Part shown: positions 35,889-45,150 of the stretch, piece by piece | Layout of the letters: every line of letters begins with the position of its first letter | Position numbering within the stretch: the first letter of the stretch is position 1 | Source: Pseudaestuariivita atlantica | Lineage (GTDB): Bacteria > Pseudomonadota > Alphaproteobacteria > Rhodobacterales > Rhodobacteraceae | Direction of reading: 5' to 3' | DNA: 64,000 nucleotides | Assembly (NCBI RefSeq): GCF_001205715.1 | Contig: NZ_AQQZ01000001.1 | Location: forward strand, 434,001-498,000 | Notes under the pieces: generated by a model | What the model was told of the DNA's origin: nothing | The model's input: the letters and a program-made list of their open reading frames with translations, nothing else | Databases searched by the model: none | Position numbers and translations under genes: made by a program

Positions 35889-37310
35889 ATGACTGACACG
35901 ACACCGATCCTTTTGTGGTACCGCCGCGACCTGCGGCTGTCCGATCACCCGGCGCTTGATGCCGCCGCCCGCGCCGGGCGGCCGGTCATCCCCGTCTTCA
36001 TCCGCGATGGCGTGGTCGATGCCTATGGCGCCGCGCCGAAATGGCGGCTGGGGGAGGGGCTCGCCGCGCTCGACGCCTCCCTGCGCGACGTGGGCAGCCG
36101 GTTGACCTATCGCTCGGGGCGCGCGCTCGACGTGTTGCGCGACCTGATCGCCGATACCGGGGCCACCTCTGTCTGGTGGACGCGCGGGTACGACCCCGAC
36201 ATGCGCGACCGCGACACCAATGTGAAGGCGGCGCTCAAGGAGGACGGGATCGACGCCAAATCCTTCGGCGGTCACCTGATGTTCGAACCGTGGACGTCCG
36301 AGACCAAGACCGGCGGGTTCTACAAGGTCTACACGCCGTTCTGGAAATCCAACCGCGACCGCGACGTCGACGCGCCTTTGGCCGCCCCGTCGCGCATCCC
36401 CGCGCCCGATACGTGGCCCGACAGCGAGGCGCTGGACGACTGGCGGCTCGGTGCGGCGATGAACCGGGGCGCGGAGGTGGTCGCGCGCCACGCCAACGTG
36501 GGCGAACGCGCGGCCTCGTCCCGGCTGGGGGCGTTCATCGCGCATGGCATCGACGGCTACGACACCAATCGCGACCTTCCGTGGAAGGACGGCACGTCGA
36601 ACCTCAGCGAGAACCTCGCGTTGGGAGAGATCAGCCCGCATACCTGCTGGCATGCGGGCCAGCGCGCCATGCAGGACGGCAAGGCCGGGGCCGAGACCTT
36701 CCTGAAGGAACTGGTCTGGCGCGAATTCGCCTATCACCTCGTCTATCACACGCCGCGCATCGTGTCGGGCAACTGGCGCGAGGACTGGGACGCCTTCCCG
36801 TGGAACACCGACGAACGCAAGGCCGAGGTCAAGGCGTGGAAACGGGGCCGCACCGGCATCCGGTTCGTCGATGCAGGCATGCGGGAGATGTACGTGACCG
36901 GCCGGATGCACAACCGCGCGCGCATGATCGTGGCCAGCTACCTGACCAAGCACCTTCTGACCCACTGGCAGGTCGGCCAGAAGTGGTTCGAGGATTGCCT
37001 GATCGACTGGGACCCGGCCTCGAACGCGATGGGCTGGCAGTGGTCGGCGGGGTCGGGGCCGGACGCCACGCCCTATTTCCGGGTCTTCAACCCGGTCACG
37101 CAGCTCGACAAGTTCGACAAAGACCGCGCCTATGTCGGCAGGTGGCTGGCCGAGCCCTATTCCAAGAAGGCGCCCGAGGCGCTGTCGTACTTCGACGCGA
37201 TCCCGCGCAGCTGGAACATGTCGCCCGACGACGACTACCCGCAACCCGTCGTCGCCGCCGACGAGGGCCGCAAGCGCGCGCTGAACGCTTACGAGAAGCG
37301 CGACTTTTGA
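35889..37310 (+). CDS. phr: Deoxyribodipyrimidine photolyase, class I
   Basis: Photolyase splits UV-made pyrimidine dimers with FADH- and blue light. The 473-residue protein begins with the antenna-binding Rossmann domain (ILLWYRRDLRLSDHPAL) and ends with the FAD domain: VWREFAYHLVYHTP near residue 280, MHNRARMIVASYLTKHLL near 340, and GWQWSAGSGPDATPYFR near 380. The tryptophans of the electron-transfer chain appear present. A DASH cryptochrome was considered, but the N-terminal antenna region and length favour a CPD photolyase. It precedes cfa and the trg genes. Confidence 0.93.
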   Translation: MTDTTPILLWYRRDLRLSDHPALDAAARAGRPVIPVFIRDGVVDAYGAAPKWRLGEGLAALDASLRDVGSRLTYRSGRALDVLRDLIADTGATSVWWTRGYDPDMRDRDTNVKAALKEDGIDAKSFGGHLMFEPWTSETKTGGFYKVYTPFWKSNRDRDVDAPLAAPSRIPAPDTWPDSEALDDWRLGAAMNRGAEVVARHANVGERAASSRLGAFIAHGIDGYDTNRDLPWKDGTSNLSENLALGEISPHTCWHAGQRAMQDGKAGAETFLKELVWREFAYHLVYHTPRIVSGNWREDWDAFPWNTDERKAEVKAWKRGRTGIRFVDAGMREMYVTGRMHNRARMIVASYLTKHLLTHWQVGQKWFEDCLIDWDPASNAMGWQWSAGSGPDATPYFRVFNPVTQLDKFDKDRAYVGRWLAEPYSKKAPEALSYFDAIPRSWNMSPDDDYPQPVVAADEGRKRALNAYEKRDF

Positions 37311-37395
37311 CGTCCAAGATGTTGCGAACGCATGAAAAACCTTGCGCGGCGGGCCGGAACCGTCGCAAGGTCTCCGTCACATTGGGGAGAGCACG

Positions 37396-38604
37396 ATGAT
37401 CCTGACCACGACCGAGGGGCAGAGCGATCTGCCGCGTTACCTGTCCCGCGTCTTCGCGATGGCCTGCGAGATGAACAACGGTCGGCTCGATTTCGTGCTG
37501 CCGGATGGCCGCACCTTCCGGGCCGAGGGGCGCAATCCCGGCCCCGTCGGCGTGTTGCACATCCACAACCCCGACATCTTCGCGCGCCTGCTGCGCGAGG
37601 GCGACCTGGGTTTCTGCGACGCCTATCTCGACGGCTGGTGGTCGACGCCCGATCTGCAGGCCTTCATGGACCTCGTGCATGCCGACAACGAGAACATGTA
37701 TGACGGCTTTCCCGGCATGGGGCTGGTGCGCGCCTATGAGAAGCTGCGCTTCTGGCTGCAATCGAACTCGCGCGGGCAGGCGAAGAAGAACATCTCCTAC
37801 CATTACGACCTCGGCAACGAGTTCTACGGGCTGTGGCTTGACGACACGATGACCTATTCCTCGGCGCTGTTCGCCACCGGGCAGGAATCGACCGAGGCCG
37901 CCCAGACCGCCAAGTATGCCAGCATGGTCGACCAGATGGGCGTGAAACCGGGCGACCACGTGCTGGAAATCGGTTGCGGCTGGGGCGGGTTCGCGGAATA
38001 CGCCGCCAAGGAGCGCGGGTTGAAGGTCACCGGCCTGACCATCAGTCAAGAACAGTATAACTACGCCGTGGATCGCATTGAAAAGGCGGGACTTTCCGAC
38101 CAGGTCACGTTCAAGCTGCAGGATTACCGGGACGAGCGCGGCACCTATGACGGCATCGCCTCGATCGAGATGTTCGAAGCGGTGGGAGAGAAATACTGGC
38201 CCACCTACTTCAACACCGTCCGCGACCGGCTGGTGCCCGGCGCGCAGGCGACACTGCAGATCATCACCGTGCAGGACCGCCGCTGGGACGTCTACAAGCG
38301 GGGCGTCGATTTCATCCAGAAATACATCTTTCCCGGCGGCATGCTGCCCGCGCCCTCGGTTCTGAAGGCAGAGGTTGAAAAAGCCGGTCTAAGTGTCGAG
38401 AAATCCATCGAATTCGGCGAAAGTTACGACATCACGCTGCGGCGCTGGCACGACACGTTCAACGAACGCTGGGACGAGGTGCGCGCGCTGGGGTTCGACG
38501 ACCGGTTCCGCCGGATGTGGAATTTCTATCTCACCTCTTGCGCGTCGACCTTCCGCTTCGGTAACTGTGATGTGACCCAGATCACGATCCGCAGGCCCGC
38601 CTGA
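37396..38604 (+). CDS. cfa: Cyclopropane-fatty-acyl-phospholipid synthase family methyltransferase
   Basis: A 402-residue SAM-dependent enzyme that modifies unsaturated acyl chains in membrane phospholipids. The N-terminal lipid-binding domain spans about 130 residues; the glycine motif VLEIGCGWGGFAEYAA lies near residue 192, and SIEMFEAVGEKYW near 258 and QKYIFPGGMLP near 312 are conserved in CFA synthases. GGGGAGA precedes ATG 37396. Directly followed by trgA (1-base gap). Confidence 0.92.
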   Translation: MILTTTEGQSDLPRYLSRVFAMACEMNNGRLDFVLPDGRTFRAEGRNPGPVGVLHIHNPDIFARLLREGDLGFCDAYLDGWWSTPDLQAFMDLVHADNENMYDGFPGMGLVRAYEKLRFWLQSNSRGQAKKNISYHYDLGNEFYGLWLDDTMTYSSALFATGQESTEAAQTAKYASMVDQMGVKPGDHVLEIGCGWGGFAEYAAKERGLKVTGLTISQEQYNYAVDRIEKAGLSDQVTFKLQDYRDERGTYDGIASIEMFEAVGEKYWPTYFNTVRDRLVPGAQATLQIITVQDRRWDVYKRGVDFIQKYIFPGGMLPAPSVLKAEVEKAGLSVEKSIEFGESYDITLRRWHDTFNERWDEVRALGFDDRFRRMWNFYLTSCASTFRFGNCDVTQITIRRPA

Positions 38605-38605
38605 C

Positions 38606-39058
38606 ATGTTTCCCACCGCCGCCAAGCTTGTCGCCGCCGTCTGCCTCGGGGCGCTCGGCTGGTATGTGTCCGAACTCATCAAACCGCTGGTGACCGAGGC
38701 GAAGGTGATCACCGCCTTCGGCTGGTTCAGCGTGGTGAACGCCGTGATCGGCGCGATCGTCGGCTGGGTGTTCATCGGCAGCCGCGCGGGCGGGGGCATG
38801 TCCGCCGCCATCGGCATCGGCATCACCGGCATGGCGCTGATGGTGCTCTGGGGCCTCGGCCTGCAGGGCGCGAACGAGATGATCGCGCTCGCCATGAAGA
38901 ACCGCTACGACGGCCCGGTCGAGGCCGTGACCGCCGTGTTCGAGCTGTCCATCGAGTATTTCTTCCTGATGTCCACGGTCGAGATCTGGATGACGCTGAT
39001 CGTCGGCGGCATCGTGTCGGGCATCGCCGCGGAGTTCGCCGCCCGGCGCTGGCGCTGA
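38606..39058 (+). CDS. trgA: TrgA family tellurite-resistance membrane protein
   Basis: A 150-residue protein with four hydrophobic helices and no enzyme motif. The order trgA-trgB-cysK is the tellurite-resistance locus described in Rhodobacter sphaeroides, and the present gene sits in exactly that position. Its role there is needed for full tellurite resistance but its mechanism is unknown. It is separated by one base each from cfa and trgB, so transcription is shared. Confidence 0.85.
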   Translation: MFPTAAKLVAAVCLGALGWYVSELIKPLVTEAKVITAFGWFSVVNAVIGAIVGWVFIGSRAGGGMSAAIGIGITGMALMVLWGLGLQGANEMIALAMKNRYDGPVEAVTAVFELSIEYFFLMSTVEIWMTLIVGGIVSGIAAEFAARRWR

Positions 39059-39059
39059 C

Positions 39060-40151
39060 ATGGCCGACCTGCGGCTGCCCGCCGATCTTGCGTGGGTGTT
39101 TCTTGTGTCGCACGTGGTCGATGCCGATCACCCGCTGCGCCGCGTCACCCTGAAGAACTACGTCACGCGGCTGCACGGGGCGGCCGAGGTGCCGGTCTTC
39201 GTGCCGCGTGACGGGGCCGAGACCGAGGCGGTCGATTTCCGCGGTCTCGCGCCCGAAGAGGCCCTGCGCATCGCGCGCCTTCTGACCATTCTCACCGGCC
39301 ACGACCAGCCCGATCCGCTGGTCGGCACCGCGCCCGTCGTGGGCGAGGCGACCGCGCCGGTGCCCGCCGACTGGACCAAACATGCGGGCCGCATTCTCGC
39401 CGAGGCGATGGGCGAGTTGCTGGCGTGGCACGACCGCAAACCACCCGCGCGCGTTGCGCGGATGTTGCCGATGATGCGGATGCGGGCCTGGGCGCGGCTG
39501 GGGGCGCGCGGCGAGGGACCGCGCGACATGGGCCAGCCGCCGACCAAGGCGCGCGTGCAGATCGACCATCACCGCCACGCCTATGCCGATTTCTTCGCGA
39601 TGCACGAATACGACCTGCGATTCCCGCGGTTCGACGGCTCGATGTCGGACACGGTGACGCGCGGGGTCTTCCTGTCCTCGGACGCCGCGCTCCTGTTGCC
39701 CTATGATCCGGTGCGAGACCGGGTGCTGCTGGTCGAACAGTTCCGCATCGGCGCCGCCGCGCGCGGTTCGGCCAACCCGTGGGTGCTGGAGCCCATCGCC
39801 GGCCTGATCGATCCCGGAGAGACCGCCGAAGAGACCGCCCGCCGCGAGGCGCGGGAAGAGGCGGGGCTGGATCTGGGCGCGCTGCACGTCGTCTGCCGCG
39901 CCCATCCGTCACCCGGCGCGGGCACCGAGTTCTTTCACAAGTTCGTGGGTCTGGCCGACCTGCCGGACGACGTGACGGGGCAGGGCGGGCTCGACAGCGA
40001 GGCGGAGGACATCCGGTCACACCTCTTCCCGGCCGAGGATTTCCTGGCCCGGATCGATGGCGACGGGTTCGTCGCCGGTCCGCTTGTCCTGATGGGCCTC
40101 TGGCTTGCACGGCACCGCGCGCGGCTGCGGGCAGAGGCCGGGGCCGCTTGA
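39060..40151 (+). CDS. trgB: TrgB, NUDIX hydrolase of the tellurite locus
   Basis: A 363-residue two-part protein: an N-terminal gamma-glutamyl-cyclotransferase-free helical domain of unknown role (about 180 residues) and a C-terminal NUDIX domain with the full box GLIDPGETAEETARREAREE (residues about 246-265), followed by AGLDL. NUDIX enzymes cleave nucleoside diphosphate derivatives such as ADP-ribose; DYDLRFPRFDG-like YDLRFPRFDG just before the domain also fits ADP-ribose pyrophosphatases. It lies between trgA and cysK. Confidence 0.87.
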   Translation: MADLRLPADLAWVFLVSHVVDADHPLRRVTLKNYVTRLHGAAEVPVFVPRDGAETEAVDFRGLAPEEALRIARLLTILTGHDQPDPLVGTAPVVGEATAPVPADWTKHAGRILAEAMGELLAWHDRKPPARVARMLPMMRMRAWARLGARGEGPRDMGQPPTKARVQIDHHRHAYADFFAMHEYDLRFPRFDGSMSDTVTRGVFLSSDAALLLPYDPVRDRVLLVEQFRIGAAARGSANPWVLEPIAGLIDPGETAEETARREAREEAGLDLGALHVVCRAHPSPGAGTEFFHKFVGLADLPDDVTGQGGLDSEAEDIRSHLFPAEDFLARIDGDGFVAGPLVLMGLWLARHRARLRAEAGAA

Positions 40152-40203
40152 ACCCCGCCAGCGCCGGGCGTAGACCGGTGGCCAAAGCCCAAGGAGCCCG
40201 CCC

Positions 40204-41238
40204 ATGCGCATCGCCCGCAACCTTGCCGACGCGGTCGGCAAAACGCCCCTCATCCGCCTGACCGCCGCGTCCGAGGCGACGGGCTGCGATATCTATGGCA
40301 AGGCCGAGTTCCTGAACCCCGGCCAGTCGGTCAAGGACCGCGCGGCGCTGTCGATCATCAACGACGCGGTGGCGCGGGGCACGCTGCAACCGGGCGGCAC
40401 GATTGTCGAAGGCACCGCAGGCAATACCGGCATTGGCCTTGCGCTGGTAGGTGCGTCGATGGGCTACAAGACCGTCATCGTGATCCCCGAGACGCAGAGC
40501 GAAGAGAAGAAAGAGATGATCCGCCTCGCCGGGGCGGAACTGGTGCAGGTGCCAGCGGCGCCCTACCGCAATCCCAACAACTACGTGCGCTATTCGGGCC
40601 GTCTTGCGGAAAAGCTGGCCGCGACGCTGCCCAATGGCGCGATCTGGGCCAACCAGTTCGACAACGTCGCCAACCGGCAGGCACATATCGACACGACCGG
40701 GCCGGAAGTCTGGGAACAGACCGGCGGCAAGGTCGACGGCTTCATCTGCGCCGCCGGGTCGGGCGGCACCGTGGCGGGCATGGGCGCGTACCTGCAGCCC
40801 AATGGCGTCAAGGTGGGCCTCGCCGATCCGATGGGCGCGGCGCTGCACAGCTATTACACCACGGGTGAGCTGAAATCCGAGGGCGGCTCGATCACAGAAG
40901 GCATCGGGCAGGGGCGCATCACCGCGAACCTCGAAGGGTTCACGCCCGACATGTCCTTCCAGATCCCCGATACCGAGGCGCTGCCGATCGTCTTCGACCT
41001 GCTGCGCCACGAGGGGCTGTGCATGGGCGGCTCGACCGGCATCAACATCGCCGGCGCGATCCGCATGGCGCGTGAGATGGGGCCGGGCCACACCATCGTG
41101 ACGATCCTGTGCGACTATGGCACGCGGTACGCGTCCAAGCTCTACAATCCCGATTTCCTGCGTTCCAAGGACCTTCCGGTGCCGGACTGGATGACCGAGG
41201 ACAGCGCCGACATTCCAGAGGTTTTCGTCGAGGCATGA
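40204..41238 (+). CDS. cysK: Cysteine synthase A
   Basis: CysK makes cysteine from O-acetylserine and sulfide with PLP. The 344-residue protein has the Schiff-base lysine K44 in NPGQSVKDRAAL, the substrate loop EGTAGNTGIG near residue 74, and the phosphate loop GSGGTVAGMG near 186. It is slightly longer than the enteric enzyme (about 320). It completes the trgA-trgB-cysK order linked to tellurite resistance and overlaps the MscS gene by 4 bases. AAGGAG precedes the start. Confidence 0.94.
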   Translation: MRIARNLADAVGKTPLIRLTAASEATGCDIYGKAEFLNPGQSVKDRAALSIINDAVARGTLQPGGTIVEGTAGNTGIGLALVGASMGYKTVIVIPETQSEEKKEMIRLAGAELVQVPAAPYRNPNNYVRYSGRLAEKLAATLPNGAIWANQFDNVANRQAHIDTTGPEVWEQTGGKVDGFICAAGSGGTVAGMGAYLQPNGVKVGLADPMGAALHSYYTTGELKSEGGSITEGIGQGRITANLEGFTPDMSFQIPDTEALPIVFDLLRHEGLCMGGSTGINIAGAIRMAREMGPGHTIVTILCDYGTRYASKLYNPDFLRSKDLPVPDWMTEDSADIPEVFVEA

Positions 41239-43682
41239 GCGCCGTTTTCACCCCGCACCACCTGTTGCGGCGACTGGCCGCCCTGCTTGTCGCGCTGATC
41301 CTGTCGACCGCGATGGCGGTCGCGCAGCCTGCCGCAACGGCCGAACCGCCGGATTACGAGGCCTGGGCCTCGACGGCGGAGCGGGCAGAGGCGACGCTGG
41401 AACTGGGGCGCGCGTCATCGACCGCGCTGGAATCGCTGCGCGCGCAGATCGTGACCTTCCGCGAGAGTTTCCTTGCCGCGCAGAACACCAACGCCGCGCG
41501 GATCAAGACCCTGCGGGACCAGATCGCGGCGCTTGGCCCCAAGCCCGCCGAGGGAGAGACCGAGGCCGCCGACATCGTCGCCCGGCGTGCCGACCTGAAC
41601 GACCAGCTGGAACGACTGCTGGCGCCCGTGCGGCGCGCCGAAGAGGCCTATTCCCGTGCCAACGGCCTCGTGACCGAGATCGACCGCACGATCCGCGAAC
41701 GACAGGCCGACGCGCTGTTCACGATCGGGCCGTCGCCGCTCAACCCCGCGAACTGGACTGCGGCGCTGACAAGCCTGTCGACCTCGGCGGCGACCATCGG
41801 GCGCGAGGTCGTGCGGGCGTGGCAATCCGAGGCTCAGCGTGCCGAGTTGCGCCGCAACCTGCCGTTGATCGTCGCCTATCTCCTGATCGCGGCTTCGCTG
41901 GTGCTGCGGGGCCGGTTCTGGATGGCCCGGCTCGAAGCCTTCCTGTTCCAGCAGTCCGGGCGCGGGGCGACCTTGTGGGCGATGCTGGTGTCGCTGGGCA
42001 GCATCTTCCTACCGCTGATCGGTCTCTATTTCCTGACCGAGGCGATGTTCGCCACCGGGCTCTTCGGGTTGCGCGGCACGTTCATCCTGACCAGCGTGCC
42101 GATCTGGGGCGCGATCATCCTTGCCGCGCGCTGGCTGGGGGACCGGCTGTTCAACCATGATGCCGAGGTCGCGATCCTGCCCGGCACGTCCGCACAGCGG
42201 GCTGAGGCGCGCACCTATGTCACCGCGCTTGCCGTTTTGTACGTCGTGCGCGAGGCGATCGTCGAAATGGGCGGGTTCGACCGCTATTCCGAAACGACGG
42301 TGGCGATCCTGCAGGCGCCGGTGACCGTCCTGACGGGCCTGATCCTGTTCCGCTTCGGTCTGCTTCTGCTTGGTGCCATGCGCCGCGTGCATGACACGTC
42401 GAGCGAGACCGATGGCAGCAACGAGGCCGCCGACCGGCAATTGCGCGGCCGCCTCGTGCGGTTCATCGCGCGGGCGACCTCTGTCGTCGGCGTGGTCGGC
42501 CCGATCCTTGCGATCATCGGCTATGACACGGCGGCCGACCGCATCGTGTCGCCTTCGGTCCTGACGCTGGGTCTGCTGGGGCTTCTGTTGGTACTGCACA
42601 CGCTGACGCGGGCGATCTATCGCTTCGTGTTCCGCGCGCCGGATGCCGACAGCCTGCTGCCGATCCTTGCCAACTTCCTCCTGACGCTGGCGATCATTCC
42701 GCCCCTGTCGCTGATCTGGGGCGCGCGTGTCGCCGACCTGACCGAGATGTGGTCGCGGTTCCGCGCCGGGTTCCAGCTGGGTGACACCCGCATTTCGCCC
42801 ACCGACTTCCTGACCTTCATCATCGTCTTCGTGGTCGGCTTCATGATCACGCGGCTGGCGCAGGGGGCGTTGCGCACCTCGGTCCTGCCGCGCACCAAGA
42901 TCGATACCGGCGGGCAGAACGCGATCATTTCCGGCCTCGGATATGTCGGGATTTTCGTCGCCGCGCTGATGGCGATCACCACCGCGGGCATCGACCTGTC
43001 GTCGCTCGCCATCGTGGCCGGCGCGCTGTCGGTCGGAATCGGGTTCGGCCTGCAGACCGTCGTGTCGAACTTCGTCTCGGGCATCATCCTGTTGATCGAA
43101 CGGCCCATCGCCGAGGGCGACTGGATCGAGGTCGGCGGCTACATGGGCATCGTCAAGGACATCTCGGTCCGCTCCACCCGGATCGAGACGTTCGACCGCA
43201 CCGACGTGATCGTTCCCAACGCGGACCTGATCTCGTCCAACGTGATCAACTGGACGCGCGGCAGCCAGGTGGGCCGGGTGCTGGTGCCGGTGGGCGTGGC
43301 CTATGGCACCGATACCCGCAAGGTCGAGGAGATCCTGCTCGACATCGCGCGCAATCACCCGATGGTCCTGCTGACGCCCGCACCAGCGGCGGATTTCATG
43401 GCCTTCGGCGCGGATGCGCTGGAATTCCGCATCCGCGCCATCATCCGCGACATCAACTGGCTGGTCGCCGTGCGGAACGACATGAACCACGAGATCGCCA
43501 AGCGGTTTGCCGAGGAAGGGATCGAGATCCCCTTCGCGCAGCGCGATATCTGGATCCGCAACGCGCAGGACTTGGCAGGGCTGTCGCAACCGGGCAAAAC
43601 ACCGCCCAACACCGAGGACGAGGAGGCCGAGGCCGCAAGCCCGCCCGGCGAGGGCGGCAGCGGATCCACCGGCGACGCGTAA
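41235..43682 (+). CDS. Mechanosensitive channel, MscS family with DUF3772
   Basis: An 815-residue MscS-type channel. A signal peptide (about 30 residues) precedes a periplasmic helical DUF3772 domain (residues 35-200), followed by about eight extra helices. The pore helix region is SLAIVAGALSVGIGFGLQTV near 590, with the beta-domain motif ERPIAEGDWIEVGGYMGIV near 630 and STRIETFDRTDVIVPNADLI. The acidic tail (EDEEAEA) is disordered. It probably releases solutes on hypo-osmotic shock, complementing the BCCT uptake system. Starts in the cysK stop (ATGA). Confidence 0.92.
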   Translation: MSAVFTPHHLLRRLAALLVALILSTAMAVAQPAATAEPPDYEAWASTAERAEATLELGRASSTALESLRAQIVTFRESFLAAQNTNAARIKTLRDQIAALGPKPAEGETEAADIVARRADLNDQLERLLAPVRRAEEAYSRANGLVTEIDRTIRERQADALFTIGPSPLNPANWTAALTSLSTSAATIGREVVRAWQSEAQRAELRRNLPLIVAYLLIAASLVLRGRFWMARLEAFLFQQSGRGATLWAMLVSLGSIFLPLIGLYFLTEAMFATGLFGLRGTFILTSVPIWGAIILAARWLGDRLFNHDAEVAILPGTSAQRAEARTYVTALAVLYVVREAIVEMGGFDRYSETTVAILQAPVTVLTGLILFRFGLLLLGAMRRVHDTSSETDGSNEAADRQLRGRLVRFIARATSVVGVVGPILAIIGYDTAADRIVSPSVLTLGLLGLLLVLHTLTRAIYRFVFRAPDADSLLPILANFLLTLAIIPPLSLIWGARVADLTEMWSRFRAGFQLGDTRISPTDFLTFIIVFVVGFMITRLAQGALRTSVLPRTKIDTGGQNAIISGLGYVGIFVAALMAITTAGIDLSSLAIVAGALSVGIGFGLQTVVSNFVSGIILLIERPIAEGDWIEVGGYMGIVKDISVRSTRIETFDRTDVIVPNADLISSNVINWTRGSQVGRVLVPVGVAYGTDTRKVEEILLDIARNHPMVLLTPAPAADFMAFGADALEFRIRAIIRDINWLVAVRNDMNHEIAKRFAEEGIEIPFAQRDIWIRNAQDLAGLSQPGKTPPNTEDEEAEAASPPGEGGSGSTGDA

Positions 43683-43707
43683 CCGGCGCGCAGACGAGGG
43701 CCACGCC

Positions 43708-44430
43708 ATGACAGACCTGCTGTTCCGCAGCGATCCCTACCAGCGGGAGGCCGAAACCACCGTGCTGGGCCACACCGCCGAGGGCGGCATCCTGTGCGAT
43801 GCAAGCCTCTTCTACGCCACGGGCGGCGGCCAGCCGGGCGACAGCGGCACGGTCACGTGGGAAGGCAACAGCCTGCCCATCGCGACCGCCGTGAAGGTGC
43901 GCGACACCGGCGACATCGCGCTGGTGCCGGGAGAGCCGGGACGGCTCCCGCCGGTGGGCGCGACGGTGGTGCAGCAACTGGACTGGGACCGCCGCCACCG
44001 CCACATGCGCGTGCACACGGCGCTGCACCTTCTGTCGGTCGTCATACCGCTGCCGGTCACCGGTGGTGCGATCTCGGCCGAGAAGGGGCGGCTCGACTTC
44101 GACATGCCCGAGATGACGCAGGACCGCGACGCGCTGCAGGCGCTTCTGACCGACCTTGTCGATCGCGACTTGCGGGTGACCGAGGACTGGATTTCCGAAG
44201 CGGACCTCGCGCGGCAGCCGGATCTCGTGAAGACGATGTCGGTCGCGCCGCCCAAGGGCGCGGGCACGGTGCGCCTGATCCGTATCGGGGAGGGCGACGA
44301 ACAGGTCGATCTGCAACCCTGCGGCGGCACCCACGTGGCCCGCACGGGCGAGATCGGCGCGCTGAGGCTCGGCAAGTTCGAGAAGAAGGGCCGCCAGAAC
44401 CGCCGGGTCTATTTGCACCTCGACAGCTGA
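43708..44430 (+). CDS. Alanyl-tRNA editing protein, AlaX type
   Basis: AlaX hydrolyses Ser-tRNA(Ala) or Gly-tRNA(Ala) in trans. The 240-residue protein holds the zinc motif HTALH at residues 103-107 and the second half CGGTH near 207, both conserved with the AlaRS editing domain. The N-terminal part GGGQPGDSG near 39-47 is the family glycine loop. No synthetase domain is present. It is followed by a hairpin shared with the convergent eda gene. Confidence 0.9.
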   Translation: MTDLLFRSDPYQREAETTVLGHTAEGGILCDASLFYATGGGQPGDSGTVTWEGNSLPIATAVKVRDTGDIALVPGEPGRLPPVGATVVQQLDWDRRHRHMRVHTALHLLSVVIPLPVTGGAISAEKGRLDFDMPEMTQDRDALQALLTDLVDRDLRVTEDWISEADLARQPDLVKTMSVAPPKGAGTVRLIRIGEGDEQVDLQPCGGTHVARTGEIGALRLGKFEKKGRQNRRVYLHLDS

Positions 44431-44440
44431 CCGCGAAGGG

Positions 44441-44463
44441 GGTCGGCTGACGAGCAGCCGACC
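44441..44463. terminator. Hairpin between convergent alaX-type gene and eda
   Basis: A perfect 9-bp stem (GGTCGGCTG at 44441-44449 with CAGCCGACC at 44455-44463, 5-base loop) lies between two convergent stop codons. There is no T tract on either side, so termination is likely but not certain. Confidence 0.5.
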
Positions 44464-44482
44464 TACACGATGCGCGGCGGCG

Positions 44483-45115
44483 TCAGGCGCGGGCCTCGCG
44501 GGCCAGCGCCTCGATCCCGGCCCAGTCGCCTGCCGCGACCTTGTCCCTGGGCGCGACCCAGCTTCCGCCGACGCAAACCACGTTCGGAAGCGCGAGGTAA
44601 TCGCCCTTGTTCGCGGGCGTCACGCCGCCGGTTGGGCAGAAGGTGACTTGCGGGATCGGCGCGCCGATGGCTTTCAGCGCCGCCGCTCCGCCTGCCGCCT
44701 CGGCGGGGAAGAACTTCTGCACCGAAAAACCACGCTCCAGAAGCTGCATCGCCTCGCTGGCCGTGGCGGCACCGGGCAAGAGCGGCAGGCCCTCGGCCTC
44801 GCAGGCATCCAGCAGCCGGTCGGTCGCGCCCGGTGACACGCCGAAGGTCGCGCCCGCGGCCTTGGCCGCGCGCACGTCGTCGGGCGTCAGCAGCGTCCCG
44901 GCTCCGACGACACCGCCCGGCACCTCGGCCATGGCCGCGATCACGTCGAGCGCGGCGGGCGTGCGCAGGGTGACTTCAAGCGCGGGCAGGCCACCCGCCA
45001 CCAGCGCCTCGGCCAGGGGCCGCGCCTTGGCGGGATCCTCGATCACCAGGACCGGGATCACCGGTGCCATCCGGCAGATTTCCATCGTCTGGGTGCTGGC
45101 TTCCAACGGGGTCAT
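44483..45115 (-). CDS. eda: KDPG aldolase (Entner-Doudoroff)
   Basis: Splits 2-keto-3-deoxy-6-phosphogluconate to pyruvate and glyceraldehyde-3-phosphate. The 210-residue protein has [12 protein letters not shown] (active-site Glu) near residue 46, the Schiff-base lysine in SVQKFFPAE near 133, and FCPTGGV near 160 for phosphate binding. It follows edd by 35 bases on the same strand, so both are one unit behind the LacI-type operator. Confidence 0.95.
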   Translation of the reverse strand: MTPLEASTQTMEICRMAPVIPVLVIEDPAKARPLAEALVAGGLPALEVTLRTPAALDVIAAMAEVPGGVVGAGTLLTPDDVRAAKAAGATFGVSPGATDRLLDACEAEGLPLLPGAATASEAMQLLERGFSVQKFFPAEAAGGAAALKAIGAPIPQVTFCPTGGVTPANKGDYLALPNVVCVGGSWVAPRDKVAAGDWAGIEALAREARA

Positions 45116-45150
45116 GGGGCGGTCCTTCTGCTCGTTTATCCGTGTCGCGG

